A DNA stretch of 43,123 nt. Source: Clostridia bacterium. GTDB taxonomy: Bacteria > Bacillota_A > Clostridia > Oscillospirales > CAG-272. Made by a program: the position numbers and the translations under genes. The notes beneath the pieces are model-generated. The model searched no databases and was not told the DNA's origin. It worked only from the letters and a program-made list of their open reading frames with translations. Position 1 is the stretch's first letter. Each line of letters opens with the position of its first letter. Where the stretch lies: assembly GCA_017453335.1 (NCBI GenBank), contig JAFTKI010000004.1, positions 1-43,123 of the forward strand. The letters are read 5' to 3'. Of the stretch, positions 32,992-41,525 are shown in pieces.

Positions 32992-34824
32992 TCAAACGAT
33001 CACGTCGGGGACGGCGTCTTCCCGGAGTTTGTCGAGGACGTGGTGATCGAGGATATTGACGAAGGGCTTGTTTACGGGTTCTTCATCGAAGATGAGGATC
33101 TCATTTTCATCCTTGAGGATGGGGTAGGGCAGGTAGAGCGAATACTGCGGGCCGATATTCCAATAGCGACCGATATTGAATCCGTTGACTACGATAAAGC
33201 CCTTGGTAAATCCGTCTGGATGGATGAAGCAATCCTTCTTTTCGGGAGCTTTGAAGGTTCCGCGATAGAAGGTGGGCAGGTTGGGCTGTGCGTTGGGCGT
33301 GTTTTCGAGCTTGTCAAGCGCATCCATCGGGAGCGTCCAGATCTCCCAATCGGAAAGGAACTGGCGGCAGGATGCGTGGACGTAAACATAATCAAGGATG
33401 CCCTTGCGGTCGCCCATCAGGAGTGCAACACCGAAGTTGATGCGTCCCATATTTTCAACCAACAGGTCAAGCGTGCCTCCGTTTTCCAGCCAGTCGGCAC
33501 ATTCCACGAACTGCTTTTTATCGTTGCGGTGGATGGTGGCGCGGTAGACGCCGTTGAAGTAAATGTGCATACGGTCGTTCACCGTTCCGAAAACCAACGC
33601 CTTCGGATCGATGATGCCCTCGATCTTAGTGCGGTAGAGAATATAGCCAAGGCTTTGTCCGAAATGCTCCATCGAGTAGAGCTGATTGGATTCGTGGCGC
33701 GTGCCGATGTTATCAAGATTTGCGAACAGACCGCCTGCGGGAGAAAGCTGTACCTCTCCGATATTTTGTACAGGAACGGGAGCGGGCGTGGGGAGCTTTT
33801 TGCCAAGATGCTTTTCCATCACCTTTTGAATGGCGAAATACTTGGGCGTACATTCGCCCCACTCGGTCAGGGGTGCATCGTAATCGTAGCTGGTGGTGTC
33901 GGCAAAATAGGTCAGTTCGCGCGGATCGTCGGGATTTTTATAGAAGGCGTTCGCACCGTTACAGAACGCGTAGTTGGTGCCGCCGTGGAACATGTACATA
34001 TTGAAGGAGGCGTTCAGCTCCAGGTGACGCTGAACCTCGTGTGCCACGATCTCACCGTCATATTTTCGGAAGGGCTCGCCCCACTGCGTGAAGTTGCCTA
34101 CCCAATGCTCCACGCACATACGGGGAGCGTTTGGCATATAGGAATCCAATGCATCGTATTCGTAGGTGATTCCCTTGTGAAAGCCGAAATCCAGGCAACA
34201 CAGGCGGTTGCCCGCGTGTCCGCCGTTGAGGAACATCTGTCGGTGTCCGTCGGCGGTGAAGATCGGAACGTCGATGCCGCGATCCTCCAAAAGACGGGCG
34301 CACCACTCCATGTAGGCGTGGTCGTTGCCGTAGGAGCCGTATTCGTTCTCGGCGGCAACCATCAGCACGTTTCCGCCGTTGGTGATCAGGTGGGGAACAA
34401 TGTGCGGCACAAGCTGATCCATGTAAGCGGTCAGCGGCTCGGTGTAGGCGGGATCGCTTGTGCGGATACGGATGTTATCCTTGGCAAGCAACCAACCGGG
34501 GAAGCCGCCGAACTCCCACTCGGCGCAAACGAACGGGCCGGGGCGCACGATGGCGTACAGTCCCAGCTCCTGTGCGATCGACAAGAATTTTTCAAAATCC
34601 AAGCGTCCCGAGAAATCAAACTGTCCGGGCTTCGGCTCGTGCAGGTTCCATGCGCAGTAGGTCTCTACCGTGTTAAAGCCAAGATCCTTGAGCTTTTGCA
34701 ACAGATCTCTCCATTGCTCGGGCAGGGAGCGGAAATAATGGATCGATCCGCTGTAGATGCGGAAGGGCTTACCGTCCAGATAAAATTCGCGGTCTTTCCA
34801 TGTAAAGCGAGGTTGTTTTTCCAT
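32992..34824 (-). CDS. Glycoside hydrolase family 35 beta-galactosidase
   Basis: 610 residues. Retaining exo-beta-galactosidase fold with a TIM barrel (about 8-340) and beta-sandwich domains behind it. GSIHYFRSLPEQWRDLLQKL, NTVETYCAWNLHEP and RPGPFVCAEWEFGGFPGWL are GH35 signatures; the acid/base is Glu161 (AAENEYGSYG) and the nucleophile Glu239 (CVEHW). No signal peptide is seen, so it acts inside the cell on imported galactosides. AAAGGAG precedes the ATG. It is the last gene of the flavin reductase-cysS-gtrA operon, an odd grouping, and no sugar transporter or lac regulator is adjacent. Confidence 0.93.
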   Translation of the reverse strand: MEKQPRFTWKDREFYLDGKPFRIYSGSIHYFRSLPEQWRDLLQKLKDLGFNTVETYCAWNLHEPKPGQFDFSGRLDFEKFLSIAQELGLYAIVRPGPFVCAEWEFGGFPGWLLAKDNIRIRTSDPAYTEPLTAYMDQLVPHIVPHLITNGGNVLMVAAENEYGSYGNDHAYMEWCARLLEDRGIDVPIFTADGHRQMFLNGGHAGNRLCCLDFGFHKGITYEYDALDSYMPNAPRMCVEHWVGNFTQWGEPFRKYDGEIVAHEVQRHLELNASFNMYMFHGGTNYAFCNGANAFYKNPDDPRELTYFADTTSYDYDAPLTEWGECTPKYFAIQKVMEKHLGKKLPTPAPVPVQNIGEVQLSPAGGLFANLDNIGTRHESNQLYSMEHFGQSLGYILYRTKIEGIIDPKALVFGTVNDRMHIYFNGVYRATIHRNDKKQFVECADWLENGGTLDLLVENMGRINFGVALLMGDRKGILDYVYVHASCRQFLSDWEIWTLPMDALDKLENTPNAQPNLPTFYRGTFKAPEKKDCFIHPDGFTKGFIVVNGFNIGRYWNIGPQYSLYLPYPILKDENEILIFDEEPVNKPFVNILDHHVLDKLREDAVPDVIV

Positions 34825-34841
34825 AGCGTTCTCCTTTTGGG

Positions 34842-35294
34842 TTATACTTTGTCGGTTTTATGCTTGCGGAATATCAGCAGCTTGCTGATCAGATAATTGA
34901 GAATGACGACCAAAACGGCGGCAACGATCTTCACGGCGTATTCGTTGAAGGCGCAAAGATCGAAGAAAACGAAAAAGATCGCTTCTTGCAAGAGGAGCGT
35001 GAACAATCTGCCGCCCGCAAACCCGCCAAGCTCGCACAGGATCGGCAAAAAGCCGCGGCGATCGCTGCGGAATACCCATTTGCGATTGGTCACGTAGGCA
35101 AACAGAACGGCACAGCCCCATGCCGACAGATTGGCGGCGTGAATGAGATAGACATTGGCATCGATCGCATCTCCCCAGAAGTAGTACAATACGAAGCTGA
35201 CGCCAAAGTCTACCGCGGTGGTCAACGTACCGAACAGCAGATAAAGCAACTGCTCGCGATAGGTCACGAGCAGTTTTTTGATATGATCGAACAT
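34842..35294 (-). CDS. GtrA-family membrane protein
   Basis: 150 residues with four membrane helices (about 15-37, 45-68, 85-107, 118-140). LYLLFGTLTTAVDFGVSFVLYY and VTNRKWVFRS are the family marks. GtrA-like proteins are thought to flip lipid-linked sugars or help synthesise cell-surface polysaccharides. It lies 15 bases after cysS and 17 before the GH35 gene; no glycosyltransferase (GtrB) is nearby, so the partner is not identified. The ribosome site (AAAAGAA) is weak. Confidence 0.85.
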   Translation of the reverse strand: MFDHIKKLLVTYREQLLYLLFGTLTTAVDFGVSFVLYYFWGDAIDANVYLIHAANLSAWGCAVLFAYVTNRKWVFRSDRRGFLPILCELGGFAGGRLFTLLLQEAIFFVFFDLCAFNEYAVKIVAAVLVVILNYLISKLLIFRKHKTDKV

Positions 35295-35309
35295 ACGGTT
35301 CTTTTCGGA

Positions 35310-36740
35310 TCAACCGATCTGATAGGTGGTGCCGTCCTTGGTGTCGATCAGAGTGACACCCTTGGAAAGCAGCTCGGCGCGAATGCGGTCGGCTTCGGCA
35401 TAGTTCTTTGCCTTCTTTGCGGCAGCTCTCTCGGCGATCATTTCTTCGATCTCGCGGATGAAGGGATCGTCGGATACAGGCTTTTGTGCCTCGGTTTCTT
35501 TCTCGGCATTCAGCTTGTCGGCGTTTTCCAACAGATCCAGGCACAACACACGGTCAAAATCGGCAAGCAACGCGCGCTTGGTGGCACCGTTGGTATTTGC
35601 CTTGAGCACGTCGTAAACAGCGGTAACCGCCAAGGAGGTGTTCAGGTCGTTGTCAAGTGCTTTTTGGAAGTTTGCCTTTTGCTCGTCAAATGCGGCTTGG
35701 TCGATCTCGCCGTCCTTTTCCAAAGATGCAATGCGAGCGATCAGCTTGTTGTAGGCAACCTTTGCATTGTCCATGTTCTCATAAGAGAATACCAAGGACT
35801 TGCGGTAGTGCGATTGCAGGCAGAAGAAGCGGTAGACCATGGGATCATAGCCCTTGGAAGCCAGGAGAGAAAGGGTGAGGAACTCGCCCTTGGATTTGCT
35901 CATCTTACCCGAATTGGTGTTCAGGTGCAGAACGTGTACCCACCAGTTGCACCACTTGTGACCGAGGTATGCCTCGGACTGAGCGATTTCGTTGGTGTGA
36001 TGGGGGAATGCGTTGTCGATACCGCCGCAGTGGATATCCAGCTTCTCGCCCAGATGCTTCATGCTGATGCAGGAGCATTCGATGTGCCAGCCGGGGTAAC
36101 CGATGCCCCAGGGGCTATCCCATTTCAGCTCCTGGTCGTCGAACTTGGACTTGGTGAACCAGAGCACGAAGTCGGCTTTGTTGCGCTTGTTTCCGTCTTC
36201 TTCAACACCCTCGCGCACACCAACTGCAAGGTCTTCCTCCTCAAAGTTGTGGAACACGTAGTATTGCTTGAGCTTGGAGGTATCGAAATAAATGTTGCCT
36301 CCCGCCTCATAAGCGTAGCCCTTCTCAATAAGCGAGGAGATGACCTTGATGAACTCATCAATACATCCCGTTGCGGGCTCAACGACCTCGGGACGGCGAA
36401 TGTGCAGAGCCTCGCAGTCCTCAAAGAATTTCTCGGTGTAGAACTGCGCGATCTCCATAACGGTCTTTTTCTCGCGCTTTGCACCCTTGAGCATCTTATC
36501 CTCGCCCGTGTCGGCATCCGAGGTCAGGTGACCAACGTCGGTGATGTTCATCACGCGGGTGACCTCATAGCCCGCATAGCGCAGGTAACGGTCCAGAACG
36601 TCCTCCATGATATAGGTGCGCAGGTTTCCGATGTGTGCGAAGTGATACACCGTAGGTCCGCAGGTGTACATGCTGACCTTTCCCGGCTCGTTGGGGACGA
36701 ATTCGTCTTTTGTTTTGGTAACAGAGTTATAAAGCTGCAT
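35310..36740 (-). CDS. cysS: Cysteinyl-tRNA synthetase
   Basis: 476 residues. Class Ia synthetase. The zinc ligand Cys27 lies in MYTCGPTVYHFAHIGN, where HIGN (36-39) is the HIGH motif; GWHIECSCI holds further zinc ligands (Cys and His), and SGKMSKSKGEF is KMSKS. AGGAGATAGATT precedes the ATG. Unlike valS, no T-box leader is found upstream; it is read through from the flavin reductase gene 29 bases ahead. Confidence 0.96.
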   Translation of the reverse strand: MQLYNSVTKTKDEFVPNEPGKVSMYTCGPTVYHFAHIGNLRTYIMEDVLDRYLRYAGYEVTRVMNITDVGHLTSDADTGEDKMLKGAKREKKTVMEIAQFYTEKFFEDCEALHIRRPEVVEPATGCIDEFIKVISSLIEKGYAYEAGGNIYFDTSKLKQYYVFHNFEEEDLAVGVREGVEEDGNKRNKADFVLWFTKSKFDDQELKWDSPWGIGYPGWHIECSCISMKHLGEKLDIHCGGIDNAFPHHTNEIAQSEAYLGHKWCNWWVHVLHLNTNSGKMSKSKGEFLTLSLLASKGYDPMVYRFFCLQSHYRKSLVFSYENMDNAKVAYNKLIARIASLEKDGEIDQAAFDEQKANFQKALDNDLNTSLAVTAVYDVLKANTNGATKRALLADFDRVLCLDLLENADKLNAEKETEAQKPVSDDPFIREIEEMIAERAAAKKAKNYAEADRIRAELLSKGVTLIDTKDGTTYQIG

Positions 36741-36769
36741 AATCTATCTCCTATTCGTGTGAGTGCATT

Positions 36770-37360
36770 TTAAGATTTTTTGGGAGTGCGCGGATGCTTT
36801 TTCTTTTTGGCAACCGAAAAGCCGAAGTGGCCAAGCCGCTTGCCCAGCTCATAATAATCACCGTGTGCATAAGCAACAAGGTTGGCTTTTTCCAGGTGGA
36901 GCTTACCGGTTGCATCAACAAGATCTTCGTTTACGTCCACCGCGACAATGTCGGCTAAGAACATATCGTGTGAGCCGAGCGGAACGACCTCGGTCACCCG
37001 ACATTCCAGCACCACGGGAGCGTCCGTGAGAATCGGACAGTCGATCTCCTTTGCTGGCTCGGTCGTAAGTCCGCACTTGGCAAATTTATCGTTTTTGGCA
37101 CCGGTGCAAACACCGCACCAATCGGCGGCACGAACCAGATCTTTGCTTGTCAGATTGATGGCAAACACGCCGCTTTTTTTAATAATGTCATAGGAATAAC
37201 GCGAGGGGCGCACCGAGATATAGGTCTTGGGCGGATCGGAATTGATGATCCCCGTCCAAGCCACCGTCAAAAGGTTTTTTCGTTCGCCGTCGGCGCAACT
37301 TACCAGTACGGGCGGAACGGGGGCAAGCAGAGTGCCGCCGCGCCATTTGATCTTTTCCAT
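36770..37360 (-). CDS. Flavin reductase-like FMN-binding split-barrel protein
   Basis: 196 residues. PVPPVLVSCADGERKNLLTVAWTGIINSDPPKTYISVRPSRYSYDIIKKSG (spread over about residues 14-66) is the flavin-reductase-like domain; GVFAINLTSKDLVRAAD follows. Its tail is basic (AKKKKHPRTPKKS). Such proteins bind FMN and reduce flavins or act as electron carriers. The start at 37360 has AAAGGAG and follows a consensus promoter; the longer frame to 37423 overlaps that promoter. Heads the operon with cysS, gtrA and the GH35 gene. Confidence 0.88.
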   Translation of the reverse strand: MEKIKWRGGTLLAPVPPVLVSCADGERKNLLTVAWTGIINSDPPKTYISVRPSRYSYDIIKKSGVFAINLTSKDLVRAADWCGVCTGAKNDKFAKCGLTTEPAKEIDCPILTDAPVVLECRVTEVVPLGSHDMFLADIVAVDVNEDLVDATGKLHLEKANLVAYAHGDYYELGKRLGHFGFSVAKKKKHPRTPKKS

Positions 37361-37394
37361 GACGGTCTCCTTTATTGGTTTATAAGATTTTAAT

Positions 37395-37423
37395 ATTATA
37401 GCATAGGGTTCGGTCTTTGTCAA
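37395..37423 (-). promoter_or_regulatory. Promoter of the flavin reductase-cysS operon
   Basis: Minus strand TTGACA (37423-37418), 17 bases, TATAAT (37400-37395). It lies 22 bases after the stop of the DeoR gene, which has no terminator. Confidence 0.88.
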
Positions 37424-37444
37424 GATTTCCGTGTAAAATGAGTG

Positions 37445-38164
37445 TTACTCCCACGGCAGAGCCTTGTCGCAAAGGATCAGATCCACCTCGTGCCGTGTAC
37501 ACAGCACAAAATCGCGGCGGAGCCCCAGCTTGGAGCTGTCACACAGAAAGATCTTTTTTTGTGCGCGTGAAAGCATCACGCGGCGCAGGGAGTTGTCGAT
37601 CGCGGATACATCGGAGATCTCGCCGTTCTCGGAAAGCCCTTGGCTGGAGAAAAAGAGCAGATCGGCAGATACGGTTGCCAGAAACCGCTCGGCGGCAGGC
37701 CCGACAAACGCGTGGTTCTTGCGGTCGAAAAGCCCTCCTGTCAGATAGATCTCCGCATCGGAGTTTGCCATCAGCTCAACCGCGCGGACATTGTTGGTAA
37801 AGATCCGCAGTCCGTGGCGATGCTCCAGGTGCTTGAACATTCGTCTTGTGGTAGAGGATGCGTCCATCAGAAGCGTGGAGCCATCGGTCACCATTTCGGC
37901 GGCGCGCTTGGCGATCTCTTCTTTTTGTGCGGCGTGTTCTCCGTCACGCAGAACGAGCGGTGTGACGGCATTGGCTGGCTGTGCCAGTACCGCACCTCCG
38001 TACACACGGTGCAGATATCCCTCTGCCTCCATTGCCTCCAGATCGCGGCGGATCGAGGCTTCGCTGGAATAGATCGTTGCGGCAAGCTCGCGCACGGTCG
38101 CGCTTTTTCTTTCCTGCAGGTAGGCAAGGATCGCCTGTCTGCGGTCAAATTGCATCTGTGCCAT
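37445..38164 (-). CDS. DeoR-family transcriptional regulator (second copy, cotranscribed with perR)
   Basis: 239 residues. Winged helix at 1-58 (RELAATIYSSEASIRRDLEAMEAEGYLHRVYGGAVL) and DeoR sensor domain (about 75-235) with GSTLLMDASSTT, TNN, LTGG and FLCDSSK motifs, matching the regulator at 11037. It shares those motifs but not close sequence with that protein. It begins 4 bases after perR ends and is in the same transcript; its target genes are unknown since no sugar operon is beside it. ATG at 38164 or 38155 are both possible. Confidence 0.9.
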   Translation of the reverse strand: MAQMQFDRRQAILAYLQERKSATVRELAATIYSSEASIRRDLEAMEAEGYLHRVYGGAVLAQPANAVTPLVLRDGEHAAQKEEIAKRAAEMVTDGSTLLMDASSTTRRMFKHLEHRHGLRIFTNNVRAVELMANSDAEIYLTGGLFDRKNHAFVGPAAERFLATVSADLLFFSSQGLSENGEISDVSAIDNSLRRVMLSRAQKKIFLCDSSKLGLRRDFVLCTRHEVDLILCDKALPWE

Positions 38165-38168
38165 GGTC

Positions 38169-38555
38169 TTACTGCACCTGTGCGCGGCGTTTGGGGGCGC
38201 GGCGACATTCGGGACATACGTAATGAACGGTCAGCTCGTAGTCCTCAATCTCGGTTGCCAGCTCGCTTTCCAAGATCTCGGCAAGACGGGGCAGACGGAC
38301 GTCCGTGATCTTTCCGCACTTGTCGCATAGCAGGTGATCGTGCGGCTCGGTGACCTTATCGAAGCAATCGGCAACACCGTCGATGTGCAGGCGGTTGATG
38401 ATGCCCGCCTCGTGCATAGCGTTGAGATTGTTATAGATCGTTGCCATGGCGATGCTGGGCATTTTCAGCTTGGCAAGAAAAAAGATCTCGTCGGCGGTCA
38501 GGTGGCGGTCGGATTGCTTTAAGATATTCAGGATCAATTCGCGTTGCTTGGTCAT
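38169..38555 (-). CDS. perR: PerR-type Fur-family peroxide sensor
   Basis: 128 residues. Winged helix with ATIYNNL (Asn as in PerR, where Fur has Arg) and the structural zinc site CDKC (Cys77, Cys80) with CPEC (Cys114, Cys117). The five regulatory-metal ligands of B. subtilis PerR have counterparts: His18, Asp66, His72, His74 and Asp85, the last being the Asp that marks PerR. In the iron form peroxide oxidises a His and releases DNA. GGAGG leads the ATG at 38555; a PerR-box-like palindrome lies between the promoter and start, fitting autoregulation. Confidence 0.88.
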   Translation of the reverse strand: MTKQRELILNILKQSDRHLTADEIFFLAKLKMPSIAMATIYNNLNAMHEAGIINRLHIDGVADCFDKVTEPHDHLLCDKCGKITDVRLPRLAEILESELATEIEDYELTVHYVCPECRRAPKRRAQVQ

Positions 38556-38570
38556 GGTATCCTCCAAAAT

Positions 38571-38617
38571 CAAGAATTATTCTAATTCTATTATATGTCA
38601 AAATCCGAAAAAGTCAA
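38571..38617 (-). promoter_or_regulatory. perR promoter and PerR-box-like operator
   Basis: Minus strand TTGACT (38617-38612), 16 bases, TATAAT (38595-38590). Immediately downstream, TTAGAATAATTCTTG (38585-38571) fits the 7-1-7 PerR box TTATAATnATTATAA at about 10 of 14 positions and covers the transcription start. Confidence 0.65.
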
Positions 38618-38657
38618 GTACTTTTCATTATTTTATAGGTTTCTCGGTGAAAACTTG

Positions 38658-38686
38658 TTTACAAAGTCGAGCTTTTGTGATACAAT
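38658..38686 (+). promoter_or_regulatory. Promoter of the ABC exporter gene
   Basis: TTTACA (38658-38663), 17 bases, TACAAT (38681-38686). It is back to back with the perR promoter. Confidence 0.8.
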
Positions 38687-38722
38687 AAAAGCGAAAAGAG
38701 CGGAAACGAAAGGAATTTTGGA

Positions 38723-40435
38723 ATGTTAAAACGGTTTTTGAGTTACTACAAGCCCCATAAAAAGCTGTTGATCATGGACTTGAGTGCATCCTTTTTGGTT
38801 GCGGCGATTGCGATCCTGTATCCGATCGCAACGCAGTCGATGATCACCGATATCGAGAACGCAAACTACAAAATGGTGGTTGCGGTGGGATGCGGCTTGC
38901 TTTTGTTGTACTTCGTTCGAATGCTGCTCAACTATTTTATCCAGTATTACGGACACGTGATGGGCGTACGGATGCAGGCGCAGATGCGCAGGGATCTCTT
39001 CAACCATCTGGAAAAGCTGCCGTTTTCCTTTTACGATAATCACGAAACGGGAAAGATCATGTCGCGCATGACAAACGACCTCTTTGATGTGGTGGAGCTT
39101 GCGCACCACGGCCCCGAGACCGTGATCATTTCGGGTATTTCGGTGATCATGTCCTTTGTTTATCTTTGCACCATCAATCCGTGGCTCACGCTGATCATCT
39201 TTGCCTGTGTGCCGATTCTGGTTGTTGTCTCGCTGATAACACGCAAAAAAATGTCGCAGGCATTCCGTGACCGCCGCCAATCGGTTGCGGTGATCAACGC
39301 ATCGCTGGAAAACAGCATTTCGGGCATCCGTGTAACCAAGGCGTTCACCAACGCCGAAAAGGAAGCAGAAAAATTTGAGATCGGAAACGAGCAATTCCAA
39401 AATGCGAGCCGTGACGCCTACAAGGCAATGGGAAAATTCCATTCCTCCACCACCTTTGTCACCGATGTTTTCAACGTGGTGGTGCTGATCGCGGGCGGTT
39501 TTTTCCTGTACCACGGAGATATCACGGTGGCGGGATATTCGGCGTTTATCGTTTCAATCAATCTGTTCCTCAACCCCATCACCACGCTCATCCGTTTCAT
39601 GGAGAGCTTCCAGAACGGTGTGGCGGGCTTTGAACGCTTTGTTGAGATCATGGATATGCCCATCGAGTGTGATGCCGAGGGTGCGCAAAGCGTGGAACGC
39701 TTGCAGGGCGAGATCGAGTTTTCGGATGTTTCGTACGGCTACAATGACGAGCGTGACGTACTCAAAAACATCAATCTGAAGATCGGACGCGGAAAGACCT
39801 TTGCCTTGGTCGGTCCCAGTGGCGGCGGAAAAACCACGATCTGCCATCTGATTCCGCATTTTTACGATATACGCATGGGAAGGATCCTCATTGACGGTAA
39901 GCCGATCGAAGAGATCACGCTGGCATCGTTGCGCCGCAATATCGGTATCGTACAGCAGGATATCTACCTTTTCAATGCAAGCATTCGGGAAAACATTTTG
40001 TACGGTCGCCTGGACGCTACCGAGGAGGAAGTGATCGAGGCGGCAAAGCGCGCGAACATTCACGACTATATTCTGTCGCTCCCCGAGGGATATGAGACCG
40101 TGATCGGAGAGCGCGGCGTGCGGCTGTCGGGCGGACAGAAGCAACGGCTTTGCATTGCACGCGTCTTTTTGAAGAATCCGCCGATTCTGATCCTGGATGA
40201 GGCGACCAGCGCGCTTGACAACGCCACCGAGATTTTGATTCAGGAGGCACTGGACGAGCTTTGCCGCGGACGCACCACGCTGGTGGTGGCACATCGCCTT
40301 TCCACCATCAAGAATGCCGACGAGATCGCCGTGATCGCCGACGGTGAGATCAAGGAGCAGGGAAGCCACCACGCGCTTTTGGAGCAGGACGGCATCTACG
40401 CGATGCTTTATAAGCAACAGTTCAGAGAAAAATAA
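38723..40435 (+). CDS. ABC exporter half-transporter (fused permease and ATPase)
   Basis: 570 residues. Six membrane helices (about 15-300; for example ASFLVAAIAILYPIATQ and VGCGLLLLYFVRMLL) are followed by a nucleotide-binding domain (about 330-570): Walker A GPSGGGKTT (about 361-369), Q-loop IVQQDIYLF, signature LSGGQKQR, Walker B ILDEATSALD and VAHRLST. It is a homodimeric or unpaired half-transporter of the MsbA/multidrug type; no second subunit or substrate gene is adjacent. The substrate cannot be read from sequence. Monocistronic, with promoter before and hairpin after, transcribed away from perR. Confidence 0.93.
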   Translation: MLKRFLSYYKPHKKLLIMDLSASFLVAAIAILYPIATQSMITDIENANYKMVVAVGCGLLLLYFVRMLLNYFIQYYGHVMGVRMQAQMRRDLFNHLEKLPFSFYDNHETGKIMSRMTNDLFDVVELAHHGPETVIISGISVIMSFVYLCTINPWLTLIIFACVPILVVVSLITRKKMSQAFRDRRQSVAVINASLENSISGIRVTKAFTNAEKEAEKFEIGNEQFQNASRDAYKAMGKFHSSTTFVTDVFNVVVLIAGGFFLYHGDITVAGYSAFIVSINLFLNPITTLIRFMESFQNGVAGFERFVEIMDMPIECDAEGAQSVERLQGEIEFSDVSYGYNDERDVLKNINLKIGRGKTFALVGPSGGGKTTICHLIPHFYDIRMGRILIDGKPIEEITLASLRRNIGIVQQDIYLFNASIRENILYGRLDATEEEVIEAAKRANIHDYILSLPEGYETVIGERGVRLSGGQKQRLCIARVFLKNPPILILDEATSALDNATEILIQEALDELCRGRTTLVVAHRLSTIKNADEIAVIADGEIKEQGSHHALLEQDGIYAMLYKQQFREK

Positions 40436-40441
40436 AGCAAG

Positions 40442-40475
40442 AGAGCCCTTCGTGACAGCCGTCACGAAGGGCTCT
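40442..40475 (+). terminator. Hairpin terminator after the ABC exporter
   Basis: AGAGCCCTTCGTGAC and GTCACGAAGGGCTCT around AGCC. The central CCTTCGTGAC-AGCC-GTCACGAAGG is identical in the hairpin at 40715-40748. It lies about six bases after the exporter stop. Confidence 0.75.
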
Positions 40476-40714
40476 GCGAGTACTGAAAAGCTCACGGCTT
40501 TCGTCAGTTCGCCTAAGGTTTTGATCAAGCTTTTTCAAAAGCTTGCGCGGTGGAGGGCGCGGAGCCCTCCTTGCCGTCCGCAGACGGCGAAATTTCTGTC
40601 TCGGCGCTTTTCTTTTTGCTAAGCTTTTTCTTTTGCGCCCTTTTCGTCAAAAGAAAAAGCGGAATAAAAGATTTTTGCGATTTATCGAACTGTGCATTTC
40701 TTGGATACAACCGA
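40476..40714. repeat. Non-coding repeat-type filler between the exporter and the zinc-ribbon gene
   Basis: No gene is seen. The stretch holds short inverted repeats (AAGCTTTTTCAAAAGCTT, GGAGGGC..GCCCTCC, CCGTC CGC..GACGG) and AAGAAAAAG-type runs; wording of this kind is common as intergenic repeats in gut Clostridia. A trailing transcript of the exporter may fold here. Confidence 0.55.
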
Positions 40715-40748
40715 AGAGACCTTCGTGACAGCCGTCACGAAGGTCTCT
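40715..40748. terminator. Hairpin behind the zinc-ribbon membrane gene, twin of 40442-40475
   Basis: AGAGACCTTCGTGAC and GTCACGAAGGTCTCT around AGCC. It lies about five bases beyond the stop of the minus-strand gene and shares its core with the upstream hairpin; only the outer pairs differ (GAGCC versus GAGAC). Confidence 0.65.
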
Positions 40749-40752
40749 TTCT

Positions 40753-41343
40753 TTATTGCAGCTCCTTTGGATCAATGACCGTATGGTTGCATACCGCGCA
40801 CCGCTCGGGCAGCGCTTTGCTCCAAGTACCGCACGCCGAGCAAATGTAGCCGTTTTTGCCCGTGGGATCAAGGTTGATCGGATAGGGAAGACCGTGCAGG
40901 TGCAACAGCTCGGTTCCTTCGTAGTAGTAGGTATAAAATCCGTTCTTTTGCTCAAAGCGGATGCGCCGTACCTTTCCGCTCGGCAATCTGATCTTCAGCT
41001 TGGTATTCAATCGGAAGTCGTACTCCGAGCTGCCAGGATCCTCCGAGGGAGTGTAGCTCCGCGAGTTGTCGTTGGTCACGACCTTACCGCGAAACGTTCG
41101 GTCGGTAAAGAATTTCCACAGGCGGAACAGTAAAAATCCGATCACCAAGGCGATCCCCAGCCAAAGCCATAGCCGCCATCCCACCATGCGCCGCTCATCG
41201 GGGTAGGTTTTGTGGTTGTTGTTGTATACGACTGCGCCGCTCCACCAAAGCACCATCCAAAGCAAAAATCCAACGGCTCGGAACAGGTCTTTTTTCAGCA
41301 CGTAGCGTCGCAGATCCCTATTTTTTTTCGGAATTGATCTCAT
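40753..41343 (-). CDS. Membrane protein with C-terminal zinc ribbon, function unknown
   Basis: 196 residues. Two membrane helices (about 20-38, VGFLLWMVLWWSGAVVY, and 54-76, WRLWLWLGIALVIGFLLF) precede a soluble domain (90-160) and a C-terminal zinc ribbon, CSACGTWSKALPERCAVC. I do not recognise the family. The ATG at 41343 is chosen because AAAGGAG is 8 bases away; the TTG at 41349 is nearer. Own promoter at 41376-41404. A rubredoxin-like role is possible but the CxxC pairs look structural. Confidence 0.7.
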   Translation of the reverse strand: MRSIPKKNRDLRRYVLKKDLFRAVGFLLWMVLWWSGAVVYNNNHKTYPDERRMVGWRLWLWLGIALVIGFLLFRLWKFFTDRTFRGKVVTNDNSRSYTPSEDPGSSEYDFRLNTKLKIRLPSGKVRRIRFEQKNGFYTYYYEGTELLHLHGLPYPINLDPTGKNGYICSACGTWSKALPERCAVCNHTVIDPKELQ

Positions 41344-41375
41344 AAACAAGTCTCCTTTGGGGGCTTTCTTTTTTT

Positions 41376-41404
41376 ATCATACCACACGCGCGGCAAAAAG
41401 TAAA
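41376..41404 (-). promoter_or_regulatory. Promoter of the zinc-ribbon membrane gene
   Basis: Minus strand TTTACT (41404-41399), 17 bases, TATGAT (41381-41376). Confidence 0.65.
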
Positions 41405-41525
41405 GAGATTTTTTCTTTTCCGTTGCCGAGAGGATTTCTTTTTTCAAAATCTTTTTGATTTGGTCACAAATTCTCTTTATTTTGCATAGAATGCTATGAA
41501 GTTTGCATTTTTGAAAGGAGCCGAT

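Noticed and set aside
38723..40435. Half of a two-gene heterodimeric ABC exporter
   Set aside because: No second ABC gene is adjacent and the ATPase motifs are all intact, so no partner can be claimed.
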